This document shows positions 15,414 through 24,968 of a stretch of 64,000 nt of DNA, in pieces. The translations under genes were made by a program, and so were the position numbers. Numbering within the stretch: the stretch's first letter is position 1; the number at the start of each line of letters is the position of its first letter. The notes beneath the pieces were generated by a model. The model worked only from the letters and a program-made list of their open reading frames with translations, had not been told where the DNA came from and did not search any database. Source of the stretch: Agaricicola taiwanensis (GTDB lineage: Bacteria > Pseudomonadota > Alphaproteobacteria > Rhizobiales > Methylopilaceae); contig NZ_BMCP01000004.1 of the NCBI RefSeq assembly GCF_014635245.1, forward strand, positions 62,001-126,000, in the 5' to 3' direction.

Positions 15414-18400
15414 TTGGCTGGGGAGATGGTGGCTGGCACGCGAGTGATAGCAGGGTGGCCTGCGCCGTTTGATCCGGGGATTATCCCGGCAAGCGCCGTT
15501 GCCGCGCGTCCGGTTGGCGGACGACCGCTGCTGCATGCCTCGCTGATGACCAGCACCGCTGTCGCGGCCTTGGCCGCGGCGGGTGTCGGGCGGCCCCAGG
15601 CGCAGGAGCTTCCGACCGGCGGCCAGGTGACCTCCGGCCAGGCGGTCATCGGCGCACCCTCGGCCGGCGGTCTGACAGTCACGCAGAGCTCGAACACGGC
15701 GATCATCGGCTGGGACAGTTTTTCGGTTGGCAGCGGGGGGCGTGTCCATTTCGACAATGGATCGGGCGCGACGCTGAACCGGGTGTGGGGCAATGTGCCC
15801 TCCAGCCTCGATGGCTCGCTCACCGCCACCGGCAGCCTCTACCTCGTCAATCCCGCTGGCATCACGGTGGGCACAAACGGCATGGTGGGCACCGGCGGCA
15901 GCTTCATCGCCTCCACCCATGACGTGGACGATGCCGCCTTCCACGCGCAAGGCGACATGACCTTCAAGGGCACCAGCGAGGCTTCCGTCATCAACCACGG
16001 CCGCATCAGCGCGCTCGGCGGCGATGTGGCACTGATCGCCCGGCGGGTCGAGAACACGGGCGAAATCGATGCGCCTGAGGGCACCGCGGCGCTGGCGGCC
16101 GGCTATGAGGTGCTGATGCGCGACCGCGCGCTCGCCGACGGCAAATTCGTCGTTAAAGTCGGCGGCAGCGGCACCGAAGCCAAAACCACCGGCGTCATCC
16201 GCGCCGCCGAGGCCGAGCTGAAAGCCAATGGCGGCAATGTCTATGCGCTCGCCGGCAACACCAAAAGCATCGTCAAGGCCACGGGGGTTCAGAACCGCGG
16301 CGGCCGCATCTTCCTGACCGCCGGCGCGGGCGGCAAAGTCCAGGTCACTCAGAAACTGGTGGCCAAAAAGGTAAAGCCGCGCGTGCAGACGGCAGCACCG
16401 CTTCCGCAGGAGCGACCCGAAAGCCTCGCCGGCGGCGAAATCCGCATCTCCGGAGATGAGGTGCGGCTGTCCTCGACCATCGATGTCCGCGGCGAGGGCG
16501 CCGAGGGCGGGCTCGTCATCGCCGAAGGCCGCACCATCACCGTGGATGAATTCGCCACCATCGATGCCTCCGGCACCATGGGCGGCACCATTCTCATTGG
16601 CGGCGACTTCCAGGGCGGCAAGGACCCGACGAAGAACTACGCCGATGACGCCATCGCCACCGCCGAGACCACCACGGTCAAGAAAGGCGCACAGCTCATC
16701 GCCGACGGCTCGCAGGGCGAGGGCGGCCGGATCGTGGTCTGGTCGGATGAGGTCACCTCCTTTGAGGGTGCCATCTCCGCCACCGGCGGCGGCAGCGGCA
16801 GGGGCGGCGATGCCGAGGTCTCCGGCAAGCGCCTCCTGCACTATGCCGGCGAGGTCGATCTCACCGCCATCAGCGGCACCTTCGGCACACTGCTGCTCGA
16901 TCCTTACAACGTCACCATTAGCGCGGGCGCCGGCACCACTGGTGGCGGCTTCAGCGCCAATGGCAACGACAGCGTCATCAACGTCACCGATCTTCAGAAC
17001 GCGCTGGCCTCGGCCAATGTGGTGGTGACGACCGGCGGATCGGGCACAGGATCACAGAATGGCGACATCACGGTTCAGACCGCCGTCACCTGGTCGAGCG
17101 CGGCGACGCTGACGCTGGACGCCTATCGGAACATTGCCGTCAACGCCAACATCACCGGCGGCGCCGGCTCCAAGGTCGTGCTCAGGGCCGACAATGCCGG
17201 CACCGGAACGGGCACGGTGAGCTTTGCCGGTGGCACCACCGTCACGGCGTCAGGCGGCGTCTCGGTCTATTATAACCCGGCGAGCTATTCCTCGCCGACG
17301 AGCTACAGCGCTTACCAGGGCGCCGGCACCACCATCACCGCCTATATGCTGGTCAACAATGTCAACCAGCTGCAGTCGATCAACGACAGCACCGCCAGCC
17401 GCAGCGGCACCTATGCGCTCGGCCGCGACATCGACGCCAGCGTGACACTGGGCTGGAACGGTGGCGCCGGGTTCAACCCCATCGGCTATGGCGGCAATCA
17501 GTTCAAGGGTGTCTTCGACGGCCTCGGCCACACCATCAGCGATCTCTATATCAATCGCCCGACCACCGACTATGTGGGTCTGTTCGGTTATGCGGAAACC
17601 TCGCGCATCAGCAACGTGGGTCTCCTTAACGCCAATGTAACCGGGCGGAATCAAGTGGGCGCGCTCGTTGGCGAGAACTACGGCAATGCCGGCCTTTCCA
17701 GCGTGACCGGTTCCTGGGCAACCGGCCTTGTCACCGGTATCGGTGGCGAGCACACAGGAGGACTGGTGGGCCGCAATCGCGCGATCCTGGGCGGTCAGGC
17801 TCTGATCAGCGACAGTTGGGCCGATGTGACCGTTACCGGCAGGGAACGCGTCGGCGGCCTTGCCGGTACCAACGCCGCCGAGAACGGCAGCACCGCATCC
17901 ATCAGCGGTTCACATGCCTCCGGCGACGTCACTGCTTCAAGCAATCGCGCCGGTGGTCTGGTCGGATGGAATTACAGCCAGCATGGCGGCAGCACAGCGG
18001 TCATCACCAACTCCTACGCAACAGGCGGCGTGAGGTCGTCCGGCGCAAACGCAAACCAGTACGGCGGCTTGGTGGGCTTCCAGGAGGGCACCGAATTCGG
18101 CTCGGCTCTCATCACTCAATCCTGGGCTTCCGGTTCTGTCATCAATGCGACCGGTGACGGAATCGGTGGCCTCATCGGACAAATCCTGAGCAATCAAAGC
18201 GGTTCGGCTCAGGTAACCCAATCCTACGCCACCGGCTCCGTCACCGGCCGCAATCGCGTCGGCGGTCTGGTCGGACGCAACGAAGCCGACAACGGTGGCG
18301 ACGCCTCCGTCAGTTCTTCCCACGCCAGCGGAACGGTCGTGGGCAATGACCAGGTCGGCGGTCTCATCGGCATGAGCAGCGCCTATACCTCGGGCTCGAA

Positions 18401-21400
18401 CGCCGATGTGACTCAATCCTATGCCACCGGCAGTGCTTCAGGCCATGGTATGGTGGGCGGGCTCATTGGCCGCTTGGAAGCCGGCAACTCCGGCGTTGCC
18501 GCAGTCGCGGACGCCTACGCCACCGGCTCAGCCACCAGCACCGAGAACCATGCCGGCGGCGCCATCGGACAGGTCGATGTGTCGGGAGCCACGGCCAATA
18601 TTGACCGGATCCATGCCACGGGAGCGGTATCAGGCTACACCTATGTGGGTGGCCTCATCGGTGGGATGTCAGTGAATAATACGGGCAGCGTCGCGCGGGT
18701 CCGGCAGTCCTATGCCGAGGGCGCGGTCAGCGGCCGTGCAAACGTGGGCGGCTTGATCGGTCAGGCATCTCTCAGCGCCGCCTCCGGCACCCTGCTGATC
18801 TCGCAGACTTATGCAACCGGCGATGTGACGGCCACGGAGAATACCGCCGGCGGCCTCGTGGCGAACGCCCAGACCGGTGGTTCCAACGCCACCATGACGA
18901 TCGAAAAGTCCTATGCCACCGGTGCCGTCAAAGGCCTGAACTTCATCGGCGGCCTGATCGGCTACCAGACGACGTCGACGGGGATCAACGCCAAGACTGA
19001 CGTCACGCAGAGCTGGGCCAGCGGCAAGGTAACGGGTACGGGCGGTGCCTTGGGTGGTCTTGTCGGCACCCTCGCAGGGGAAGCAACTGTCGCAACCTCC
19101 TTCTGGGATGTGACCACGACGGGTCAGACCCAGGGTCTCGGCAATCAGTCATCTTACTCCGGCATCACCGGTCTGCAGAGCTCCAATGCCGGCGGGTCAG
19201 GCTATGCCTACGCGCAGTCTTCCTACACCGGCTGGGACTTCGCCAATGACTGGTACATGGTCGATGGCCAGACCCGTCCCTTTGGCCGCTGGGAATATTC
19301 CACCACCATTACCAATGCACATCAGCTGCAGCTGATGGCGCTGGACTTGTCGGCGTCCTATACGCTGGCCAATGACATCGGCCTTGCCGCCGCCATAGGC
19401 CAGTCGGGAGGGATGTGGACGGCGCAGGGCTTCAGTCCGATCGGAACCTTGACCTCGCGCTTCACGGGCAGCTTCGACGGCGGCGGGAACGTTATCGATG
19501 GTTTGACCATCGATCGAGCCGATACGGAAAGAGTGGGCCTGTTCGGTCTCGCGCAGAATGCCTCTCTGACCAATGTCACGCTGACAAACGTCGATGTTGT
19601 CGGCAAGGACAGAGTGGGCGGCCTTGTGGGAGAGGCGGCGACCGACGGCTCCGGCATCATGATCATCGCCAATGTGGGCGTTTCCGGCGAGGTCGGGGGC
19701 AACAACCGCGTCGGCGGTGTCGTCGGCCAACTCGAAGCAGCCTCGCTGGGCGGTTCTGCCACCATCAGCCAGTCTTTCAGCGACACCGATGTCTCGGGCG
19801 CGCGGGATGTCGGCGGTCTCATCGGCTATGCCTCGGCGTCCCATGGAAGCTCGGTCGTCATCGACCAGACCTATGCTGAAGGATCAGTGACTGCTTCCAG
19901 CGACGGCGCGGGCGGTATCGCCGGCAGCCTCAATGCCCACGGCTCGGGAACCGTGCAGCTGGAACGGTCTTATTCGCTGGCGGCGGTAACCGGCCAGAAC
20001 TATCTGGGTGGTCTCGTCGGCTACCATTATTCCGATGACATCAATGGTGGACTTGCTTCCATCGACCAGAGCTTCGCGTCGGGCCGTGTAACGGGAACGG
20101 GCTCGCACCTCGGCGGTCTCGTCGGCTACAATCCCGGCGGCTCGACCATTGCGAATTCCTACTGGGATACCGACACCACCGGGCAGGCGACGGCCATCGG
20201 CAATACGGCAAGCTATGCCGGCGCAACGGCGGTGCAGAGCACCAATGCGGCCGGTGCCAATTACGCCTTTGACCAGTCGACCTATGTCGGCTGGGACTTC
20301 GCCAACGACTGGTACATGGTGGATGGCGACACCCGCGCCTTCGGACGGTGGGAGAACAGCACCACCATCACCAATGCGCATCAGCTTCAATTGATGGCGC
20401 TCGACCTCGATGCCGACTACCGCATGGCCAGCGACATCGACCTCGGCGCCGCGCTCTCAGCCAATGGTGGCATGTGGGCCGCGTCCGGCTTTTCGCCCGT
20501 CGGCACCGATGGTGCGGGCTTCACGGGCAGCCTCGATGGCGGCGGCCATGTGATCGACGGATTGATGATCGACCGTGCGAGCCAGGACCACGTTGGCCTG
20601 TTCGGATATGTCCAGAACGCCGCGATCCGGAACCTGTCGCTCACCAATGCCGATGTCACGGGCGGGCAGCACGTCGGTGCGCTCGCCGGCAGCGCTGTCT
20701 CAGACGACGGCTTACTGCTGATCGAGAACGTCTCGGCAACCGGAACGGTGAGCGGCGATGATGAGGTCGGCGGGTTGATCGGCGCCTTGCGCGGCGGCAC
20801 CGGGGGCAGGTCGCTTCTGAATGGCGCGCACACCAATGTGGCGGTGTCGGGCAACAGTCGTGTCGGAGGCCTCGTCGGCATCAATCAGGCGCACAGCTTC
20901 GGCCGGTCGGAAATCCGCGATTCCAGCGCCTGGGGCGCGGTGGCCGGCCTGACCGCCGGTCTGGACATCGGCGGTCTCGTCGGGCTCAACCGTGCCGACG
21001 GAGCCGGCGCTGCGGCCCTGATCGAGAGCTCCTATGCCTCGGGCGCCGTCACGGCCGGCACCAGCGAGAACGTGGGCGGCCTTGTCGGCCGCAACGATAC
21101 GACCGGTGATGATGGTGTCGCGTCGATCGATCAATCCTACGCCACCGGCGTTGTGACCGGCCAGACCGCGGTCGGCGGCCTCGTCGGCCGCAGCCAGGCG
21201 GATGGGGCGAATTCAAGCGTCGTCACCACGAACTCCTACGCCACCGGCGATGTGACCGGAACAGATCAGGTGGGCGGTTTCATCGGCCATCTGGAGGCAT
21301 CCGGATTTGGCTCTGAGGGGGTCGTCGACCAATCGCACGCGACCGGCGATGTCAATGGTTCCGCAGGCTATCAGCGCACCGGCGGCCTGATCGGCTATGC

Positions 21401-24400
21401 CGTTGCATCCAACAATGACAGCAGCATCCTGGTGGATCGCTCCAACGCCGTGGGTCACGTTAGCGGCAATGGGCGCATGGGCGGCCTGATCGGCGAGGCA
21501 AATGCCGCGGGACTGCGCTCGACGGTGCTGGTGGATCGGTCCCATGCCACCGGCAACATCGGCGGTTACTGGCAGGGGGGCGGTCTCATCGGTTTTGCCG
21601 GAGCCCATGGCAATGACGCGGTGCTGACGATCGACCGCTCGCATGCGACGGGTTCGGTTACCGGCACCGACACGCTCGGCGGGTTGATCGGCTGGTTTGA
21701 AAGCAATGCCGTGTCCTCGCGCGCGGTCCTGTCGAACTCCCATGCCACCGGCGCTGTCTCCGGAACAACCTGGCTCGGTGGGCTCGTCGGCTACACCTAC
21801 GGTGGCGGCGGCGAGCTGTTGGTCACGCAGTCCCATGCCACGGGTGCGGTCACCGGTACCGGTAATCAGATCGGTGGCCTTATCGGACGGAACATTGCCG
21901 CCTATGCCGGCAAGCTGACGGTGTCGGAATCCCATGCGACCGGATCGGTGAATGGTGCAAACCTCGTCGGCGGCCTGATCGGCTATACCGATGCATCAGG
22001 CGTGGGCACGGAAGCCCTCGTCTCCCAGTCCTATGCGACGGGTGCCGTTTCCGGTGGCGACCAGATCGGCGGCCTGATCGGACAGAACCGCGCGGCCGGT
22101 GGCGCTTCCTCCGTGATCGAGGATTCACGCGCAACCGGCGCGGTGTCCGGCAACGAAAAGCTTGGCGGCCTTGTTGGCGAGAACTACGCCATCGATGCCG
22201 GATCGCACGTGCGGATCGATCGGTCCTATGCGACGGGCTCCACGTCCGGAGCCGCCCTGGTCGGCGGCCTCGTCGGTCACAACTTCGCGGATCTTGGTGC
22301 GCTCGCTGAAGTCGACCGCTCCTATGCAACGGGCGCCGTTGACGGCAGCGGCAATTTCGTCGGTGGTCTCATCGGCGTGAACTTCAGCCAGAACGCATCA
22401 ACCGCCACCGTGCACCGCAGCTATGCCCTCGGAACCGTGAGCGGCCTGTCCGACGTGGGCGGTCTCGTCGGCCAGAACTACGCACTCGGCGCGGGCAGTA
22501 CGTCGTCCATCTCGCAGTCCTACGCCATCGGCCTTGTGGACGGCACCACCAATGTGGGCGGCCTCGTCGGCTTTCACTATGGCGATACGGGCGGCAACGC
22601 CACCATCACGGCCTCCTTCTGGAACCCGGCCTCGACGGGACAAGCCGAGGCGGTGGGCAATGTGGCGGATCACACCGGCGCCGCAGCGCTGCAGACGACC
22701 GATGCCAGCGGCGCCAACTATGCCTATGCCGCTTCCACCTACACCGATGCCGGCTGGGACCTGGGCGCCGACTGGGGCGTCCTCTCCGGCACGAGCTATG
22801 CCTATCACCAGTGGCGCTATGGCTCCGGCCCCAGCGTCATCTCCGGCACGGTCTCCGGCGTTGCCAGCGGCAATGGCGGCCTCGGCGTCACCGGCGCCAT
22901 CAACGGCAGCGTCCTGGCCTCCACCATGACCGGCGCCGATGGCTCCTATTACATGATGTTCGACGCTGTGGCGGATGGCGCGGCGCTCAGCTGGCTCACC
23001 GGCGCCACCCATGACGGCGGCGTCACGGCCGGGCGTGGAAACGCCCTTGCCATGACCACGGGCGGCCATGCCACCGGCCTTGCCATCCGCGCCGGCTGGG
23101 TCTCGGCGAAAACCGGCGCCACCACCCTGACCTCCGCCATCTCCGGCCTCTTCACCCAGGCCAAGGGCGCATTGAACGATGCCGGCATCCTCTATGGCAC
23201 CTCCGGCACCACGCTGACGCTGAACAGCGCCGGCCTCGATCTTGCCGCCAGCGGCGCTTTTGCCATAGACAGCGCGCTGAACTACGGCGCCAACAAGCTG
23301 CGGATCGCCGCCGCAGGGGCGCTGACCCTCACCTCCGGCGCCACCATCACCTCAAGCGCCGGCGATGATGCGGTGGTCCTGTCAGGCTCCAGCTTCATCA
23401 ACAATCGCGGCAGCGATGCCATCAGCGTGACCGGCGGCGGACGCTGGCTGGTCTATGCCGCCAGCCCTACCGGCAACAGCTACGGCGATCTTAACAGCGG
23501 CAACACCGCCGTCTGGAACACCGCCTATACCGCCGATGGCACTGTGGCCGACAGCGGCAACCGCTACGTCTTCGCCTATCGGCCGACGCTGACCTACACC
23601 TCGGTGGACGCCACCAAGACCTATGGCGATGCCATCGATCTCAGCGCGAGCTTCACCGTCGGCGGGCTCCACGAAGGCATCGCCAATGTCTTCCTGGCCG
23701 ACACCCTGGGCGATGTTATCAGCGGCGATGCGGCCGTGACCTCCGCCGGCGCGGGTGCCACCGCCGGCGCCGGCAGCTATGACATCGACATCGCCCAAGG
23801 CAGCCTCACCAGTACCCGGGGCTACGATCTTGCCTTTGCCTCCGACGGAACGCTCACAGTCGGAAAGCGCGCCATCACCGTCACCGCGCAGGATGCGTCC
23901 AAGGTCTATGGCGATGCCAATCCGGCCTTCACAGCCACGGCATCAGGGCTGGCCGCCCATGACGTGGGGACCGATCTCGCCGACCTCCTGACCGGTTTCG
24001 GCGTCGACGCCGATGGCATCGATGCCACCACCGACGCGGGCAGCTATGCCGATGCCATCGAGGCCAGCGGCACAAGCAGCAACTACGACATCACCTTCGT
24101 CGATGGTGACCTCACCATCAGCAAGCGTGCCATCACTGTCACCGCCCAGGATGCGTCCAAGGTCTATGGCGACGCCAATCCGGCCTTCACGGCCATCGCA
24201 TCAGGACTGGCGGCGCATGACGCGGGGGCCGATCTCGCGGACCTCCTGACCGGCTTTGGTGTCGATGCGGCCAGCTACGGCGCCACCACCAATGCCGGCA
24301 GTTATGCCGGCGCCATCAAGGCGAGCGGCTCCAGCAGCAATTACGACGTCACCTTCGCCGATGGCGATCTGACCGTGACGAAGCGGGCCATCACGGTTTC

Positions 24401-24968
24401 GGCCCATGATGCCGCGAAGGTGCAGGGGCAGATCGACCCCTTGCTCGGCTGGTCGATCACATCAGGCTCGCTCGCCTCCTTCCACTCTGTCAACGATGTG
24501 CTGGCGGGCCATGTTGCGCGTACCGCCGGCGAAGCGGCGGGCACCTACGCCATCAATCAAGGAACCCTGGGCCTAGTATCGACGAACTATTCCATGAGCT
24601 TCGACGCCGGCACCTTCACCATTACGGCGGCTGCTCCGGCACCCATTCCGGTCGCCCCGCCGACGCCCTATATCGAAAAGCCCGTGGCGCCTTTCGCGGC
24701 TCCGGCCGAGACGAGCGTGAACATCGTCATCAAATCGTCCGAGGGTGAGGACGAGGCCACCGATGAAGAGAGCGACGTGACCCTCACCTGCGCGTCGGGC
24801 ATGCTGGGTTCGACCTGCGCGCGCGAACCGCGTCCGGCGAACCTGATGTCACGAATAGGAGAGCACGCCTTCATTCGTGAACATAGCGATTTTGGCTTTA
24901 CGCGCCTTGGCGTTGAGGAGATGGTCGCTCATAAGGCTGGCGGCGCGATCACGCTCGTCCGCCCCTAG
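15414..24968 (+). CDS. Giant filamentous-haemagglutinin-like adhesin (TpsA type) with GLUG and MBG repeats
   Basis: A 3184-residue predicted secreted adhesin. The TPS secretion/haemagglutination domain follows an atypical signal region ending near 'RPQAQELP' (about residue 65). Hallmarks are 'IGWDSFSVG', 'NRVWGN' and the NPxGI motif 'YLVNPAGITVG'. Beta-helix repeats follow, with 'LLLDPYNVTIS' near residue 500. About 40 GLUG-type motifs (VGGLVG and variants) follow in three modules, then a linker and three 86-residue MBG repeats ('KVYGD'). The C-terminal end has a Cys pair (Cys3126 and Cys3135, spacing 8), as in HMW1-type adhesins that stay anchored. The start is TTG 15414 or ATG 15426, and neither has an ideal ribosome site. 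The 3' 120 nt overlap the convergent GntR gene. Export probably needs a TpsB partner such as the one at the right edge. Confidence 0.93.
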   Translation: MAGEMVAGTRVIAGWPAPFDPGIIPASAVAARPVGGRPLLHASLMTSTAVAALAAAGVGRPQAQELPTGGQVTSGQAVIGAPSAGGLTVTQSSNTAIIGWDSFSVGSGGRVHFDNGSGATLNRVWGNVPSSLDGSLTATGSLYLVNPAGITVGTNGMVGTGGSFIASTHDVDDAAFHAQGDMTFKGTSEASVINHGRISALGGDVALIARRVENTGEIDAPEGTAALAAGYEVLMRDRALADGKFVVKVGGSGTEAKTTGVIRAAEAELKANGGNVYALAGNTKSIVKATGVQNRGGRIFLTAGAGGKVQVTQKLVAKKVKPRVQTAAPLPQERPESLAGGEIRISGDEVRLSSTIDVRGEGAEGGLVIAEGRTITVDEFATIDASGTMGGTILIGGDFQGGKDPTKNYADDAIATAETTTVKKGAQLIADGSQGEGGRIVVWSDEVTSFEGAISATGGGSGRGGDAEVSGKRLLHYAGEVDLTAISGTFGTLLLDPYNVTISAGAGTTGGGFSANGNDSVINVTDLQNALASANVVVTTGGSGTGSQNGDITVQTAVTWSSAATLTLDAYRNIAVNANITGGAGSKVVLRADNAGTGTGTVSFAGGTTVTASGGVSVYYNPASYSSPTSYSAYQGAGTTITAYMLVNNVNQLQSINDSTASRSGTYALGRDIDASVTLGWNGGAGFNPIGYGGNQFKGVFDGLGHTISDLYINRPTTDYVGLFGYAETSRISNVGLLNANVTGRNQVGALVGENYGNAGLSSVTGSWATGLVTGIGGEHTGGLVGRNRAILGGQALISDSWADVTVTGRERVGGLAGTNAAENGSTASISGSHASGDVTASSNRAGGLVGWNYSQHGGSTAVITNSYATGGVRSSGANANQYGGLVGFQEGTEFGSALITQSWASGSVINATGDGIGGLIGQILSNQSGSAQVTQSYATGSVTGRNRVGGLVGRNEADNGGDASVSSSHASGTVVGNDQVGGLIGMSSAYTSGSNADVTQSYATGSASGHGMVGGLIGRLEAGNSGVAAVADAYATGSATSTENHAGGAIGQVDVSGATANIDRIHATGAVSGYTYVGGLIGGMSVNNTGSVARVRQSYAEGAVSGRANVGGLIGQASLSAASGTLLISQTYATGDVTATENTAGGLVANAQTGGSNATMTIEKSYATGAVKGLNFIGGLIGYQTTSTGINAKTDVTQSWASGKVTGTGGALGGLVGTLAGEATVATSFWDVTTTGQTQGLGNQSSYSGITGLQSSNAGGSGYAYAQSSYTGWDFANDWYMVDGQTRPFGRWEYSTTITNAHQLQLMALDLSASYTLANDIGLAAAIGQSGGMWTAQGFSPIGTLTSRFTGSFDGGGNVIDGLTIDRADTERVGLFGLAQNASLTNVTLTNVDVVGKDRVGGLVGEAATDGSGIMIIANVGVSGEVGGNNRVGGVVGQLEAASLGGSATISQSFSDTDVSGARDVGGLIGYASASHGSSVVIDQTYAEGSVTASSDGAGGIAGSLNAHGSGTVQLERSYSLAAVTGQNYLGGLVGYHYSDDINGGLASIDQSFASGRVTGTGSHLGGLVGYNPGGSTIANSYWDTDTTGQATAIGNTASYAGATAVQSTNAAGANYAFDQSTYVGWDFANDWYMVDGDTRAFGRWENSTTITNAHQLQLMALDLDADYRMASDIDLGAALSANGGMWAASGFSPVGTDGAGFTGSLDGGGHVIDGLMIDRASQDHVGLFGYVQNAAIRNLSLTNADVTGGQHVGALAGSAVSDDGLLLIENVSATGTVSGDDEVGGLIGALRGGTGGRSLLNGAHTNVAVSGNSRVGGLVGINQAHSFGRSEIRDSSAWGAVAGLTAGLDIGGLVGLNRADGAGAAALIESSYASGAVTAGTSENVGGLVGRNDTTGDDGVASIDQSYATGVVTGQTAVGGLVGRSQADGANSSVVTTNSYATGDVTGTDQVGGFIGHLEASGFGSEGVVDQSHATGDVNGSAGYQRTGGLIGYAVASNNDSSILVDRSNAVGHVSGNGRMGGLIGEANAAGLRSTVLVDRSHATGNIGGYWQGGGLIGFAGAHGNDAVLTIDRSHATGSVTGTDTLGGLIGWFESNAVSSRAVLSNSHATGAVSGTTWLGGLVGYTYGGGGELLVTQSHATGAVTGTGNQIGGLIGRNIAAYAGKLTVSESHATGSVNGANLVGGLIGYTDASGVGTEALVSQSYATGAVSGGDQIGGLIGQNRAAGGASSVIEDSRATGAVSGNEKLGGLVGENYAIDAGSHVRIDRSYATGSTSGAALVGGLVGHNFADLGALAEVDRSYATGAVDGSGNFVGGLIGVNFSQNASTATVHRSYALGTVSGLSDVGGLVGQNYALGAGSTSSISQSYAIGLVDGTTNVGGLVGFHYGDTGGNATITASFWNPASTGQAEAVGNVADHTGAAALQTTDASGANYAYAASTYTDAGWDLGADWGVLSGTSYAYHQWRYGSGPSVISGTVSGVASGNGGLGVTGAINGSVLASTMTGADGSYYMMFDAVADGAALSWLTGATHDGGVTAGRGNALAMTTGGHATGLAIRAGWVSAKTGATTLTSAISGLFTQAKGALNDAGILYGTSGTTLTLNSAGLDLAASGAFAIDSALNYGANKLRIAAAGALTLTSGATITSSAGDDAVVLSGSSFINNRGSDAISVTGGGRWLVYAASPTGNSYGDLNSGNTAVWNTAYTADGTVADSGNRYVFAYRPTLTYTSVDATKTYGDAIDLSASFTVGGLHEGIANVFLADTLGDVISGDAAVTSAGAGATAGAGSYDIDIAQGSLTSTRGYDLAFASDGTLTVGKRAITVTAQDASKVYGDANPAFTATASGLAAHDVGTDLADLLTGFGVDADGIDATTDAGSYADAIEASGTSSNYDITFVDGDLTISKRAITVTAQDASKVYGDANPAFTAIASGLAAHDAGADLADLLTGFGVDAASYGATTNAGSYAGAIKASGSSSNYDVTFADGDLTVTKRAITVSAHDAAKVQGQIDPLLGWSITSGSLASFHSVNDVLAGHVARTAGEAAGTYAINQGTLGLVSTNYSMSFDAGTFTITAAAPAPIPVAPPTPYIEKPVAPFAAPAETSVNIVIKSSEGEDEATDEESDVTLTCASGMLGSTCAREPRPANLMSRIGEHAFIREHSDFGFTRLGVEEMVAHKAGGAITLVRP
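17341..22790 (+). repeat. Three GLUG modules inside the adhesin
   Basis: The protein region built of VGGLVG/VGGLIG repeats is divided by two near-identical boundary segments ('TTITNAHQLQLMALDL' at about 19300 and 20360). Each is preceded by 'GWDFANDWYMVDG' and by a 'FWD..TTGQ' segment. Modules run roughly 17341-19290, 19296-20345 and 20350-22790. The repeats are protein-level degenerate units of about 30-45 residues, consistent with stacked beta-helix coils. Module 2 is about half the length of the others. Confidence 0.85.
23865..24635 (+). repeat. Three tandem 258-bp MBG repeats
   Basis: Units start at 23865, 24123 and 24381, each with 'KRAITV' followed by 'DASKVYGD' or a variant, giving an exact 86-codon period. 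The first two are nearly identical at the DNA level over their first 75 bp. The third is diverged ('KVQGQ' in place of 'KVYGD'). Expansion by duplication is likely. Confidence 0.85.

Noticed and set aside
17341-22790. Repeated short sequences that could suggest a CRISPR array
   Set aside because: The repeats are degenerate at DNA level, in frame, and encode GLUG motifs. Unit lengths vary and there are no constant repeats with unique spacers.
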